Source: Microcaldota archaeon
GTDB lineage: Archaea > Micrarchaeota > Micrarchaeia > Micrarchaeales > Micrarchaeaceae
Direction of reading: 5' to 3'
DNA length: 64,000 nt
Assembly: GCA_021811435.1 (NCBI GenBank)
Contig: JAJZOR010000002.1
Span: 1-64,000 of the forward strand
A program made the translations under genes and the position numbers. The notes beneath the pieces were generated by a model that was given only the letters and a program-made list of their open reading frames with translations, was not told the origin of the DNA and ran no database searches. This document shows positions 23,774 to 32,778 of the stretch, piece after piece (within the stretch, counting starts at the first letter, position 1; the number at the start of each line of letters is the position of its first letter).

Positions 23774-24565
23774 TCATTGCTTGCGCAGCTTCCTGAGCCC
23801 CGCCTCCTTGGCCACGCGGGCGAACAGCCTGGCTTTCTTGTTGGCGCTTTGCGCATTCTGGAATGCCGTGCCTATCTGGACTATGTCGGCGCCGCTCGAG
23901 TAGGCGCCGGCCAGCTCCTTTTCGGAGACCACTCCGCCTGCCACTATGTAAGGCACGGATATGGCGCTCTTCACGGCCCTTATCATCTCGTTGGGTATCG
24001 GACCGGCGTGCTGCGCCCTAGGGTTGGAGCCCGCATCCGTCAATATTATCCTGTTGCCCAGATACTCCCCGGCGAGCGCGAGAGCGGCAGCTATTTTCGG
24101 CTTCTCCCTAGGCACGAAATTCACGTCGCCGACCCAGCCCACGGTGCCGCCAGGATACACGACTATGTAACCCACAGGCAGCGGCTCTATGCTCATGCTC
24201 CTTATGATTGGGGCGGAGAGCATCTGGGCCTGGGTTATCCAGTAAGGGTTCCTTGCGTTCAGGAGCGACATGAAGTATATGGCGTCTGCGTGCCTGGTTA
24301 TCGTGGCTATGTTGCCGGGGAACACGATGAGCGGAACGTCTATGACCTCCTTTATCTCCTTGGCGGTGTCCTCGAGCAGCTCGCCCTGCGCGCCCGTGCT
24401 CCCGCCAAGCAGCACGGCGTCTGCGCCGCCGTCGCAAACCGCCTTCGCCGTCCTCACTGCATCGGCGTTGCTCTGGTAATCGACAGGGTCTATGACTGAG
24501 AAAAACATCGCGCCCTTCGTGCCCAACAATTCATTTATGTACAGTTCGGTCTTGCCCATCTTCAT
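23774..24565 (-). CDS. geranylgeranylglyceryl phosphate synthase
   Basis: This 263-residue TIM-barrel enzyme makes the first ether bond of archaeal membrane lipids from glycerol-1-phosphate and geranylgeranyl diphosphate. Motifs are DAVLLGGSTGAQGE, LIVFPGNIATI, FMSLLNARNPYWI, a phosphate-binding YIVAGGVVSE and ADIVQIGTAFQ. It fits the group II enzymes by length and by the NARNPYWI block. It sits in an operon with RqcH-N and RNase Z downstream. The isoprenoid substrate could come from the polyprenyl synthase at 54877. Confidence 0.94.
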   Translation of the reverse strand: MKMGKTELYINELLGTKGAMFFSVIDPVDYQSNADAVRTAKAVCDGGADAVLLGGSTGAQGELLEDTAKEIKEVIDVPLIVFPGNIATITRHADAIYFMSLLNARNPYWITQAQMLSAPIIRSMSIEPLPVGYIVVYPGGTVGWVGDVNFVPREKPKIAAALALAGEYLGNRIILTDAGSNPRAQHAGPIPNEMIRAVKSAISVPYIVAGGVVSEKELAGAYSSGADIVQIGTAFQNAQSANKKARLFARVAKEAGLRKLRKQ

Positions 24566-24596
24566 GCGATCATTCCCGCAGTATTAACTCGATAAT

Positions 24597-25616
24597 TCAG
24601 TTTACGCTTTTGTTTGCACCTATAAATTCCTTTAGCATGGCCTCGCCCTCAACGTCTATCCTCCTGCTGGCCGCGAAGCCGACCTCCCTGCTTATCAGCG
24701 AGGCGTCCACCACCCTGTCGCTCGCCAGGAAATCCAGCTCGTCGCTGTTCACGCCGGTGATGGGGCCCATGGCCCTGGCAATCTTCGGATTGACGGCCTT
24801 TTCCGGCGGCTCCACGCCGAGGCGGCTTGCGGCAAGCTCGAACAACTCGCGCTCGGTGTGCGCCTGCCCGTCGGTCATGTTGTACACCCTGTTCCTTGCG
24901 GCGGCGCTCTCCGCCGCGGCTATCTCGGCGCCGGCGGCGTCGTCGACGTGGACCAGGGTGAGGTGGTTTGTGGGCTTCCCGACGTAGCGCATCCTGCCCT
25001 CCTTTATCATCCTGAACACCTTGAAGAAGGAGCTTTCGTAGCCGGGGCCGTATATCGTGCCGAGCCTGAGTATCGTGTAACAAAGCCTGCTGTATCTGAC
25101 GGAATAAGACTTCACGACCCCTTCGGCCATCAGCTTGCTCTTTGAGTAATCGCTCCTGGGATCGGTCTTCGAACCCTCGGTTATCACCTCGCCGGGCCGT
25201 TTGTAGCCGTATACCGTGACGCTGCTCGTGTATACCAGCCTCGCCTCCCTTCCTGACGCTGCGCTCGACTCGGCCAGCGCGCGCATGAGATTCTCCGTGC
25301 CGTGCACGTTTATGTCCATGAACTGGTCGCGCGTGAACCTGTGATTGAAGGTCGCCCCGGCGGCATGGAAAACTAGTGCAGCGCCGTCGCACGCCTCTCG
25401 GAGCGCACGCTCGTCGCCGCTGCCCGGCAGCGTGAGGTCTGCCCTGTATTGCATTACCGCCTTCGGCAGCGCGCTTGCGATGTCAGGGCCTTGGTGTCGT
25501 GGGTTCACTATGGCGCGCACGCCATAGCCGCGCTGGGCCAGTTTGCGGCACAGACGCAGCCCAAGACCGCTCGTAGCCCCGGTCACGAGCGCCACACCTG
25601 CAGATTCATTGGACAT
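24597..25616 (-). CDS. NAD(P)-dependent epimerase/dehydratase (extended SDR)
   Basis: This 339-residue extended short-chain dehydrogenase has the Rossmann motif VTGATSGLGLRL near the N-terminus, a VFHAAGATFNH segment, Ser in YTSSVTVYG and the catalytic YSKSK (Tyr/Lys). LRLGTIYGPGYESSF is typical of sugar-nucleotide epimerases and 3-beta-hydroxysteroid-type relatives. The substrate is not evident. The ATG at 25616 is inside the 3' end of the ProDH-like gene, so they form one operon. A role in surface glycan or lipid precursor synthesis is possible. Confidence 0.85.
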   Translation of the reverse strand: MSNESAGVALVTGATSGLGLRLCRKLAQRGYGVRAIVNPRHQGPDIASALPKAVMQYRADLTLPGSGDERALREACDGAALVFHAAGATFNHRFTRDQFMDINVHGTENLMRALAESSAASGREARLVYTSSVTVYGYKRPGEVITEGSKTDPRSDYSKSKLMAEGVVKSYSVRYSRLCYTILRLGTIYGPGYESSFFKVFRMIKEGRMRYVGKPTNHLTLVHVDDAAGAEIAAAESAAARNRVYNMTDGQAHTERELFELAASRLGVEPPEKAVNPKIARAMGPITGVNSDELDFLASDRVVDASLISREVGFAASRRIDVEGEAMLKEFIGANKSVN

Positions 25617-26511
25617 TCGAACCACGCTTGTGCTCTCCGTCCAGCACCGCCCTGGCTATGTCCCTTATGTGGCCCTCCGTCAGCTTGGCTATCGCGTATG
25701 GTATCCAGTCGTTGCCGTACGGCACGTAGACGCTCATATTGAACTTCATCTTGGAGAGCCTGTTCATGCGCTTGTTGCTGTAGCCCAGCGGCACCTCGAA
25801 GACGATGTCCCTCTTGTAACTCTTCTGCCTGTCCACCAGCTTCTGTATCACCTTGGCGTCGGGCTCCAGCACGGTTATGCCACCCCTGCGCCCTAGCACC
25901 TTGATGCCGGATAGGTAGTAGCGCATGATGTCCTTGCCGCTGCCGCCGCTGCCGCCGCTGGTGTAGGATGTGAGCCTGATGTTCTTTATGCCGCTGAAAG
26001 CGCTCCTCTCTATCCTGTGCCCTACTATAGGGATCTCTATCCCTAGCGTCTCAGCCGCATTGTGCCGCCTGGATATCAGCTCGAGTACATCGCGGGTAGG
26101 TATCCAGTCTTCCGATTCGATCCATACCTTGACATCGCTTTTGCCTGCAATGCCGACTATCTGGTCCAGCCCCCTCTCGCATCCTTCCCTGTCCGCCTTG
26201 TAGCCTATCTGCGATAGCCTTAACGATATGTCCGCGTTCAGATTGAGCCTGGATATCTGCCTTATGAACTGGACGTAGGTGTTTATGTTGTAGCGTATCT
26301 TGTTTGCGTTGGTCGCGTTCTCGCTCAGGAAAGTTACGGTAGCGTGAAGCTTCCTGTCGTTGAGCTGCTTCACGCCCCTCAGCACCGAGCCGGTCGTTGT
26401 TCCGGCTATGTGCTTCCTGACTAGCCTGAATACAAGCCTCCTTACTATGTTGGATTGGTCGGCCAAATAATCACTGGTCTGGCGCCTAGATGCGACCGCG
26501 ACAGGCGGCAT
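25606..26511 (-). CDS. proline-dehydrogenase-like protein, divergent
   Basis: This 301-residue protein follows the TIM-barrel pattern of proline dehydrogenase: HATVTFLSENATNANK near residue 57, NADISLRLSQIGYKAD, VKVWIESEDW, and the C-terminal YVPYGNDWIPYAIAKL. Proline dehydrogenases oxidise proline with FAD. The usual lysine-containing KGAY strand is replaced by a segment with a GGSGGSG run (about 197-204), so FAD binding or catalysis may be altered. It is the first gene of the operon leading to RNase Z. It could be active on another substrate. Confidence 0.7.
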   Translation of the reverse strand: MPPVAVASRRQTSDYLADQSNIVRRLVFRLVRKHIAGTTTGSVLRGVKQLNDRKLHATVTFLSENATNANKIRYNINTYVQFIRQISRLNLNADISLRLSQIGYKADREGCERGLDQIVGIAGKSDVKVWIESEDWIPTRDVLELISRRHNAAETLGIEIPIVGHRIERSAFSGIKNIRLTSYTSGGSGGSGKDIMRYYLSGIKVLGRRGGITVLEPDAKVIQKLVDRQKSYKRDIVFEVPLGYSNKRMNRLSKMKFNMSVYVPYGNDWIPYAIAKLTEGHIRDIARAVLDGEHKRGSNVQ

Positions 26512-26725
26512 GGTGGCTGCGTAGATGTACCGGTCCGCAGCCGCGCAGTCCCCGGCCCGGACTGGTACAATGATTAGAATACTCTATTTTAAATCCTTTT
26601 ATACTGTTGCGTTTCCCTGGGTAGCGCGAAACTGGCGTACGCGAAGAAAACTAGGTACCGGAAGGGAAACCGCAAGTATAATAAGTTTAATCGTAGCATA
26701 TTAGGAAAAACCATGGTGAGCAGCT

Positions 26726-27103
26726 ATGAACGAAAGAATCATATCCAACGAGGCACCCAAGCCGGTAGGGCCGTACTCCCTGGGTATACAGGCAGGCAAA
26801 CTGATTTTCTGCTCTGGAGAGATAGGGACTGACCCCAAGACGGGCAAGCTCGTGCAGGGCACGGCAAATCAGACAGAGAGGGCGCTGCAGAACGTGGAGA
26901 TAACGCTCAAGTCGATCGGCCTTAGCCTCAACAGCGTCGTAAAGACTACAGTTTATCTGATTGACACAAAGGATTTCGAAGAGATGAACGAGGTCTACGC
27001 CAAGCACTTCTCGGCCCCTTATCCTGCAAGAAGCACAGTAGTGGTGGCTTCTATCCCGAAGGGAGCAAGGGTCGAGATAGACGCGATAGCCTTAATTGAG
27101 TAA
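26726..27103 (+). CDS. ridA: RidA-family reactive imine deaminase
   Basis: This 125-residue protein is a RidA (YjgF/UK114) family member, which hydrolyses reactive enamine/imine intermediates of amino-acid metabolism. Family marks are APKPVGPYSLGIQAG, LIFCSGEIGTDP, QNVEITLKSIGLSLNSVVKT and the C-terminal PARSTVVVASIPKGARVEID with the substrate-binding Arg. A GGTGAG sequence about 7 bases before the ATG and a TATA-like AAGTATAATA upstream support the start. Confidence 0.93.
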   Translation: MNERIISNEAPKPVGPYSLGIQAGKLIFCSGEIGTDPKTGKLVQGTANQTERALQNVEITLKSIGLSLNSVVKTTVYLIDTKDFEEMNEVYAKHFSAPYPARSTVVVASIPKGARVEIDAIALIE

Positions 27104-27200
27104 TGCAGAGATGGAAGTAGCGCATACAACCTTGGTGCGGCCCTTCTTGTAGGTCATAGATACGAACCTAGCTGGAAAGCGCGAATTTAAGCCAGCCTTA

Positions 27201-28499
27201 TTATCTTTGGCCCCTGTATCTGTTGTGGCCGTACCTGCCGCCGTGGTACCTGGCGCCGCCAGACCTATTTTCCGAGTGGCCGTACCTGCCCTCCGAGCGC
27301 ATATGCGGCCTGAACCTGCCACTGCCTTGCTCGCCGTAACCGAAGGAGTGCCTCCTGGTCTCAGGCATCTGGAAGTTGTTGTATTTGTCTAGGTCCAGGC
27401 GCAGTTCCGACATGCGTATATTGGCGTCGTACTGTATGTCCTCCATAAGCCTCCTTTCGTCAAGCCCGAAAATCGTGAATGCGCGCCCCTCCTTGCCCAT
27501 CCTGGCGGACCTGCCCACCCTGTGCACGTAGTCGTGCGCAGTTTCAGGGGCATCGAAGTTTATTATGTCAGTGACGTCAGCGATGTCCAGTCCCCTCGCG
27601 GCTATGTTGGTTGCGACCATGAACTGTGCGCCCTTCCTGAAAGTATCAAGCGAGTATTCCCTTTTGGCCTGCGTCAGGCCGCCGTGGAGCAGCATTGCGT
27701 TCAGGCCCTGCCTGATCAGCAGGTCGTATATGATTTCGGATTCGTACTTCGTGCGCGCGAATATTATGCATTTCTTAGGGGCGTACTGCCCTATGTAAGC
27801 CAGAAGTGCGGCGAACTTCATGCGGCCCTTGGCGAAAGTGTATTCGTGCGATATCGTGTTGACGACAAGCTCCTCCTCCGCGCCCACCTGTATCGTAGCG
27901 TAATCCGGCTCCATGTGGCGCTTGGCTATTGTTATTATGGGCTGCGGCATGGTGGCCGAGAATAGCAGCATCTGCTTCTTCATCGGGGTCTTGGTCAATA
28001 TGTAATCTATATCCTCTATGAAGCCCATGTCGAGCATCCTGTCCGCCTCGTCCAGAACGACGAACCTCACGTTGTCCAGCCTGAGGATCCCGCGGTCTAT
28101 CAGGTCTATTATCCTGCCCGGCGTTCCCACGACTATGCTGACACCCCTGCGCAGGTTGCTTATCTGCACGTTTATGGACGCCCCGCCGTAAACCGTCGTT
28201 GTGCGTATGTGGGTGTATCTTCCCAGCTGCTCTGAGAATTGGGCCACCTGCAGCGCCAGCTCCCTGGTAGGCACTATTATTATGGCGTTTACAGCATTTG
28301 ACTGCGGTGTGTTCTGCATTATCGGCACTATGAAAGCTGCGGTCTTGCCGGTGCCGGTCTTGGCCCTGACTATCGCATCCTTACCCGAGAGCACGACAGG
28401 TATGGCGCGTTCCTGCACCTCTGTCAACTCCGTAAAACCTACCCTGTGTATCGCTTCTACTAGCTCCGCCTTTAATGGCATTTCTGAGAACTTCTTCAA
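27201..28499 (-). CDS. DEAD-box RNA helicase with RG-rich tail
   Basis: This 432-residue ATP-dependent RNA helicase carries Q motif region GFTELTEVQERAIP, Walker A AKTGTGKT, PTREL, DEAD in VVLDEADRMLDMGF, SAT, and HRVGRSARMGKEG (motif VI). The last 50 residues are rich in Arg, Gly, His and Tyr (for example GRYGHSENRSGGARYHGG), a typical low-complexity RNA-binding tail. It probably helps ribosome assembly or RNA unfolding. The cold-shock protein at 17553 could act on related RNA substrates. Confidence 0.94.
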   Translation of the reverse strand: MKKFSEMPLKAELVEAIHRVGFTELTEVQERAIPVVLSGKDAIVRAKTGTGKTAAFIVPIMQNTPQSNAVNAIIIVPTRELALQVAQFSEQLGRYTHIRTTTVYGGASINVQISNLRRGVSIVVGTPGRIIDLIDRGILRLDNVRFVVLDEADRMLDMGFIEDIDYILTKTPMKKQMLLFSATMPQPIITIAKRHMEPDYATIQVGAEEELVVNTISHEYTFAKGRMKFAALLAYIGQYAPKKCIIFARTKYESEIIYDLLIRQGLNAMLLHGGLTQAKREYSLDTFRKGAQFMVATNIAARGLDIADVTDIINFDAPETAHDYVHRVGRSARMGKEGRAFTIFGLDERRLMEDIQYDANIRMSELRLDLDKYNNFQMPETRRHSFGYGEQGSGRFRPHMRSEGRYGHSENRSGGARYHGGRYGHNRYRGQR

Positions 28500-28645
28500 T
28501 CTAACACCGTTTATGTATCAATATCCAACAAGAGAAAAAGAGAGACCAGTTTCTTTTGTATTGATGATATATTATAAAATGATTAGGTATATAGATGTTG
28601 CGGGGATATGGTGCGATGCGGGCAGGAATCTGGCTGCGGGCCGCC

Positions 28646-29989
28646 TTATGCGGTGGTAACCCTGACGCCGGTCACCAGTACGCTGGGTGTGACGAAATAG
28701 CCGTCAGAATCCCACGAGCCCGTCTGTATCGTGTCGTTCGCGGAACGCACGGTGTTTTTAAGCATCCTGAAGATGTTCTCGCTGATCCTTATGCCGGTGG
28801 CCGAGCCCACATCCACCTGCTTGATGGCGAACTTCGGCTCGCCTTTCTCTATGTAAATGGCCACGTCCCTAGGCACGGTAGAGAAATCGCCGGAGAGGTA
28901 ATTGCTGAATCTTGTGTACCAGGTGTTCGTCACCAGTATGCCTTTGTCCACGCAACTTACCAGCCTGTCCAGAGAGCCGGACGAGTTCTTGTGCTCCAAT
29001 ACAAGAGCGTTAGGCTCCGGAAGCACCAGGCCGGCATTGCCGGTGCTCTTGGTTTTGTACTTAGTCGCAGTAGAGTTGTTGTGCAGGTACGTGAGCAGTT
29101 TCCCGTCGCTTACAAGCGGCGTCTTTCTGGTGGGATAGCCTTCGGCGTCGAACCTTCCTGCGCTTATTATCCTGTTGCTCGCCCCGTCATCGTATATGGT
29201 CAATTTCTTGTTTGCTATGTCCTTGCCGAGTTTACCTGCCAAGAACCCTCCGGTTTCCACGCTGCCAACGCAGGCCATCTCGTTAACCATGGAGAAAAGG
29301 AGGCCTGCCGGCTGCTGAAGGTATATCACGTCATATGTCCCGCTCTTTATCTGCCCATGCGAGGCGGCCATGCCAGCCAATTCTGTGGTGGACTTGCCTA
29401 AAGCCTCGGGCTTCAGGTCCTTAAGGCGCTTTGCCGCGGTGACATTCTGGGCTGAGAAGCCCTTGACGAAAGCCCTAAGGGAAAGCCTGGCGTACACTGA
29501 GTCCTCCAATCCATGCACCCTCTTGCTGGTCGCCGTGGTGCCCCTTGACCGCGATATTATCAGCGTACCTGCCACGTTGTCGGCCCCAGTGGAGAGCGCG
29601 GAGTTTATCGCCGCATATGCGATGTCCGAGAGGAGCGCATTATCGTAACCTGACAGTTCCTTGTCGATGCTTTCCGGCGCCCCGTACTTGAATGGCCCGT
29701 CCGCTATGCCATAATAGTCGTCCTTCGGAGTCAACTTGGCCACGCTGGTTTTTGCGTTCCTTACCACCGCGGCTATTGTTGCATCGGTCAGACCGTCTAT
29801 GTTGGTGGAGAACACGCGCTTGCCCCTCGAAACGAATAAAGAGCCTCCGGCCTCATCCTTCGTGACTATTGAATCGACTTTTGAATTTGCTATCTTCAGG
29901 TAACTCGTGCGGTAGTAGAAAGCCTGCGCTACCGCCTCGTCGCATCCGCTCCTCATCGCCCGGTCAACTATGCTCTTTGCGTAATCCAC
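28646..29989 (-). CDS. TldE/PmbA-family protein
   Basis: This 447-residue protein is the TldE (PmbA) partner of the adjacent TldD. TldD/TldE form a heterodimeric metalloprotease that degrades unfolded peptides. TldE lacks the metal motif; here there is no HExxxH. The sequence has DEAVAQAFYYRTSYLKIANS near the start, a central SGTYDVIYLQQPAGLLF strand and LVTNTWYTRFSNYLSGDFS, as in the family. It follows TldD by 4 bases and is probably made in equal amount. Confidence 0.9.
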   Translation of the reverse strand: MDYAKSIVDRAMRSGCDEAVAQAFYYRTSYLKIANSKVDSIVTKDEAGGSLFVSRGKRVFSTNIDGLTDATIAAVVRNAKTSVAKLTPKDDYYGIADGPFKYGAPESIDKELSGYDNALLSDIAYAAINSALSTGADNVAGTLIISRSRGTTATSKRVHGLEDSVYARLSLRAFVKGFSAQNVTAAKRLKDLKPEALGKSTTELAGMAASHGQIKSGTYDVIYLQQPAGLLFSMVNEMACVGSVETGGFLAGKLGKDIANKKLTIYDDGASNRIISAGRFDAEGYPTRKTPLVSDGKLLTYLHNNSTATKYKTKSTGNAGLVLPEPNALVLEHKNSSGSLDRLVSCVDKGILVTNTWYTRFSNYLSGDFSTVPRDVAIYIEKGEPKFAIKQVDVGSATGIRISENIFRMLKNTVRSANDTIQTGSWDSDGYFVTPSVLVTGVRVTTA

Positions 29990-29993
29990 AATG

Positions 29994-31394
29994 TCACCTA
30001 CCGAAGGAAAGCAGGGCCGATGCGCCGCCCATGGCGACCGGCACCCCCTGCATGGGCTCGCCCTTGCCGCAGTTGCCCAGGAACAGCTCGAATTCGTTGC
30101 TTACCAGCCTGACGGCATGCCAGAAGTCTATCGTTTTCGTCTCCAGCTGGTAGTTCTTCACCGGCTTGCCCAGCCTGTGGTTCTTTATGACGTAAGCCTC
30201 GCTGCCCTGGTAGCGGGAGAAGCTCCTCGTGTCGTCTATGTTCCACTCCATGAAGGATTTTATGTAGACGCCGTCGCACGCCTCGCTTATCAGTTCGTCC
30301 AGCGTCGCGTTGCCCGGCTTGAGGTACGTGTTGGCCATCCTGACAAGCGGCTCGTTTGAGTAGTAGTCGGACCTCGAGGACGCGTTGCTCTTCTTGCCTA
30401 GGAAATGCGCGTACGCCCTGTTCATAAGAAGCTCGTCCTGCACGCCGTCCCTGACCAGCGTCCTGGGCCCGGCCTTGACGCCGTCGTCATCGTAAAGATA
30501 GAAGCCGTTCGAGTTGGGGATCGTTGGGTCGTCCATTATCGTCACGACAGGGCTCCCTATCTCAAGCCCGAGGTTGTCCTTTGTCAGGTAGCTGGTGCCC
30601 GCCTGGGCCGCCTCCCTCAGGAAAACCCTGTCCGCCTCGCTCGGGTGGCCGATGCTCTCGTGCACGGCTATGCCGGAGATTTCCGGCGCTATCACTACGT
30701 TCCTTACATCCCTAAGCTCATGCTGGCTCAGCCGCATACCGTTTTCAATCACGTTGAGCAGGGCCTTCGCCTCGTCCAGCACCTTTTCCTCGAGCTTTTC
30801 CGGGTCGAGGAGCTCGTATCCACCTATGCCGCCGAACTGCATGGATCTTTGCCTTGTCTCCTTCCCACCCCCAACAATTATGCTTGCGAACGCCTGCGCG
30901 CTCGGGAGGCTTGACTCTATCCTGCTGCCGTCGCTGTTGACGAAGAAAGTGTCGGACTTCCCTACGCCGGCGTAAACGCTCCTGAACTTGATGTATTTCC
31001 TTTTTGCCAATGTCTTGTCGAGGCTGAGCAGGTCAGCCAGCACGTCGGCGTCGGCCAGCCTCTTGCGCTCGCCCACCTTGTATTTGGCGCGCTGGGCCTT
31101 CTCACCTGAGAATACTGTATCAACGCCATTGAAGCCCCTGTATCCAGATATGATAGACGCTATGGCGGCCTTTTCGAATTTGTTTGTAGAGAAAGTGAGG
31201 AGCCTCCTGCCCTTTACCAGCCTTATCCTTATGCCGGCCTTCTCGTAGTAGCTGCTGCCGTTCAGCTTTCCCTGCTCTACCGCGTAGGAGCGCCCTGTGA
31301 CGCCTTCAACAAATGCATCGCAGTAGTCGAATCCGAGCTTGTCAGCAAACGCCACGGCGTACTCGGCTATGTCGGCCCTCTCCTGGATGGACAT
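29994..31394 (-). CDS. TldD-family metalloprotease
   Basis: This 466-residue protein is the active TldD subunit. The zinc motif is visible as GIAVHESIGHPSEADR (HExxxH). The family N-terminus CDAFVEGVTGRSYAVEQGKL and the GGASALLSF C-terminus are present. With TldE (next gene) it should form a barrel-like protease that cuts short unfolded peptides in the cytoplasm. The start is ATG 31394, and no other gene precedes it on this strand for about 95 bases. Confidence 0.92.
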   Translation of the reverse strand: MSIQERADIAEYAVAFADKLGFDYCDAFVEGVTGRSYAVEQGKLNGSSYYEKAGIRIRLVKGRRLLTFSTNKFEKAAIASIISGYRGFNGVDTVFSGEKAQRAKYKVGERKRLADADVLADLLSLDKTLAKRKYIKFRSVYAGVGKSDTFFVNSDGSRIESSLPSAQAFASIIVGGGKETRQRSMQFGGIGGYELLDPEKLEEKVLDEAKALLNVIENGMRLSQHELRDVRNVVIAPEISGIAVHESIGHPSEADRVFLREAAQAGTSYLTKDNLGLEIGSPVVTIMDDPTIPNSNGFYLYDDDGVKAGPRTLVRDGVQDELLMNRAYAHFLGKKSNASSRSDYYSNEPLVRMANTYLKPGNATLDELISEACDGVYIKSFMEWNIDDTRSFSRYQGSEAYVIKNHRLGKPVKNYQLETKTIDFWHAVRLVSNEFELFLGNCGKGEPMQGVPVAMGGASALLSFGR

Positions 31395-31490
31395 GATGAT
31401 CCTGCTTATTCTATTCGCGCAAAACCTAATATGCGTATCGCAAGGCCCGGCTGCGTTTTATACGAATCGAATCGGAAAAAGCTTTAAAGT

Positions 31491-32018
31491 TCAGTGCAGG
31501 CCGTATTTTTCCTTTATCTTCTTTATTTTTGGGGCTATGACGGCCGAGCAATAGCCCGCGGCGGGGTTCTTCTCATAGTACTTTTGGTGGTAGCCCTCCG
31601 CCGGATAGAACTTGCCCAGCCTCTTGACCTCGGTCACTACGGGCCTGCCGAATGAGGCCTTTATCTGCTGCATGAACTTTTCTACCCTGGCCTTCTGCTC
31701 GTCCGATACATACAGTATTATGGACCTGTATTGGGTGCCTATATCAGCGCCCTGCCTATTGGGCGTCGTCGGGTCATGCATGCTGAAGAACACATCAAGG
31801 AGCTTTTCGAGCTCGATCTTGCTCGGATCATATTCTATCTCCAGCACCTCGGCATGACCCGTATCGCCGGTGCACACCTCTTCGTATGTAGGGTTCTTTG
31901 TATTCCCGCCGGCGTAGCCGGGGGTGGTCGCAAGCACGCCGACGAACATGGAAAATACGGCCTCGGTGCACCAGAAGCAGCCGCCGCCGAGGGCTATCGT
32001 TTCGGTATCACTTTTCAT
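31491..32018 (-). CDS. msrA: peptide methionine sulfoxide reductase MsrA
   Basis: This 175-residue enzyme reduces the S-diastereomer of methionine sulfoxide in proteins. The active-site motif [12 protein letters not shown] near residue 13 contains the catalytic Cys. The family [25 protein letters not shown] block follows in two parts. It overlaps the end of msrB by 11 bases, so the pair is co-translated. The presence of both suggests exposure to oxidants. Confidence 0.96.
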   Translation of the reverse strand: MKSDTETIALGGGCFWCTEAVFSMFVGVLATTPGYAGGNTKNPTYEEVCTGDTGHAEVLEIEYDPSKIELEKLLDVFFSMHDPTTPNRQGADIGTQYRSIILYVSDEQKARVEKFMQQIKASFGRPVVTEVKRLGKFYPAEGYHQKYYEKNPAAGYCSAVIAPKIKKIKEKYGLH

Positions 32019-32388
32019 CCTTCTCCCCCTTTCTAGGGATGAACTTCAACGATATGGAGTTAACACAGTGCCTGGTATTCTTCGGGGTAAAGCCCTCGCC
32101 AAGGAAGACATGGCCCAAGTGCCCTCCGCACCGCGCGCATTCAATCTCTATGCGCACCCCGTCTGGATCCGGCACGCGCTTCACTGCGCCTTTTATTTCG
32201 TCGTCGAAGCTGGGCCAACCGCAATCCGCGTCGAACTTTGACTCTGACCTGTAGAGAGGCGCATCGCACCTCCTGCATACGTATGTGCCAGGCTCGAAAT
32301 TCTTCTCGTACTCTCCCGAGAACGGCGCCTCGGTCCCTTTGTTGATTATGACCCTTTCCTCCTCAGGGGTCAGCTTGTTGAGTTTCAT
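32008..32388 (-). CDS. msrB: peptide methionine sulfoxide reductase MsrB
   Basis: This 126-residue enzyme reduces the R-diastereomer of methionine sulfoxide. Zinc-binding CRRC and CARC pairs are present, and the catalytic Cys lies in [24 protein letters not shown] is the family core. The start codon is the first of the msrB-msrA pair. Length is typical for a stand-alone MsrB. Confidence 0.96.
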   Translation of the reverse strand: MKLNKLTPEEERVIINKGTEAPFSGEYEKNFEPGTYVCRRCDAPLYRSESKFDADCGWPSFDDEIKGAVKRVPDPDGVRIEIECARCGGHLGHVFLGEGFTPKNTRHCVNSISLKFIPRKGEKDEK

Positions 32389-32655
32389 CTTGGTCGTATA
32401 CCGTTATGGCCCGACTTCCATTAATAATTATGCATTTGGCTGCATTTGAAACATGCAGGTGCAGGCGCTGGCCACCGACCCGCCACTTTTGAACCGCTGA
32501 CGTCACTGACATAATAAAGCGGCAGAAAATGATGCCGTAAACTGATAGCGCAGACTCCGTATGGTATTACATCAAACTGAAGCGGGAGGTAATCGGGCTA
32601 TATGACGACAAAGTGTCGGGGTTAGCCTGAGCTTTACGTCGATAAGCTCTGGTAA
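32389..32655. other. intergenic region with a possible short coding relic
   Basis: No intact gene. A reading frame at 32541-32630 (plus strand) gives a protein-like end, VWYYIKLKREVIGLYDDKVS, without a start codon and with a stop just upstream. It may be a fragment of a lost gene. Confidence 0.35.
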
Positions 32656-32742
32656 AGCCCTGAGAGGGAATCGAACCCCCAACCTCTTGTTTTCCTTATT
32701 TACATATACAAGACAAGCGCTCTACCATTGAGCTACCAGGGC
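32656..32742 (-). tRNA. tRNA-Thr(TGT) with a 15-base intron
   Basis: Minus strand. The acceptor GCCCTGG pairs with TCAGGGC (one mismatch-like G-U position), the D arm is GCTCAATGGTAGAGC, and the anticodon stem is CTTGT/ACAAG. The loop reads CTTGTA, then a 15-base insert TATGTAAATAAGGAA, then A, which places an intron after position 37, the usual archaeal site. Discriminator is U, as normal for archaeal tRNA-Thr. The intron would be cut by the splicing endonuclease. Confidence 0.9.
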
Positions 32743-32778
32743 AGGCAGTAATTGAATTCGATTTAACTAATAAAAGGC

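Noticed and set aside
27092-27322. Minus-strand Gly/Ala-rich frame at the 3' end of the DEAD helicase
   Set aside because: It is an off-frame reading of the repetitive RG-rich tail.
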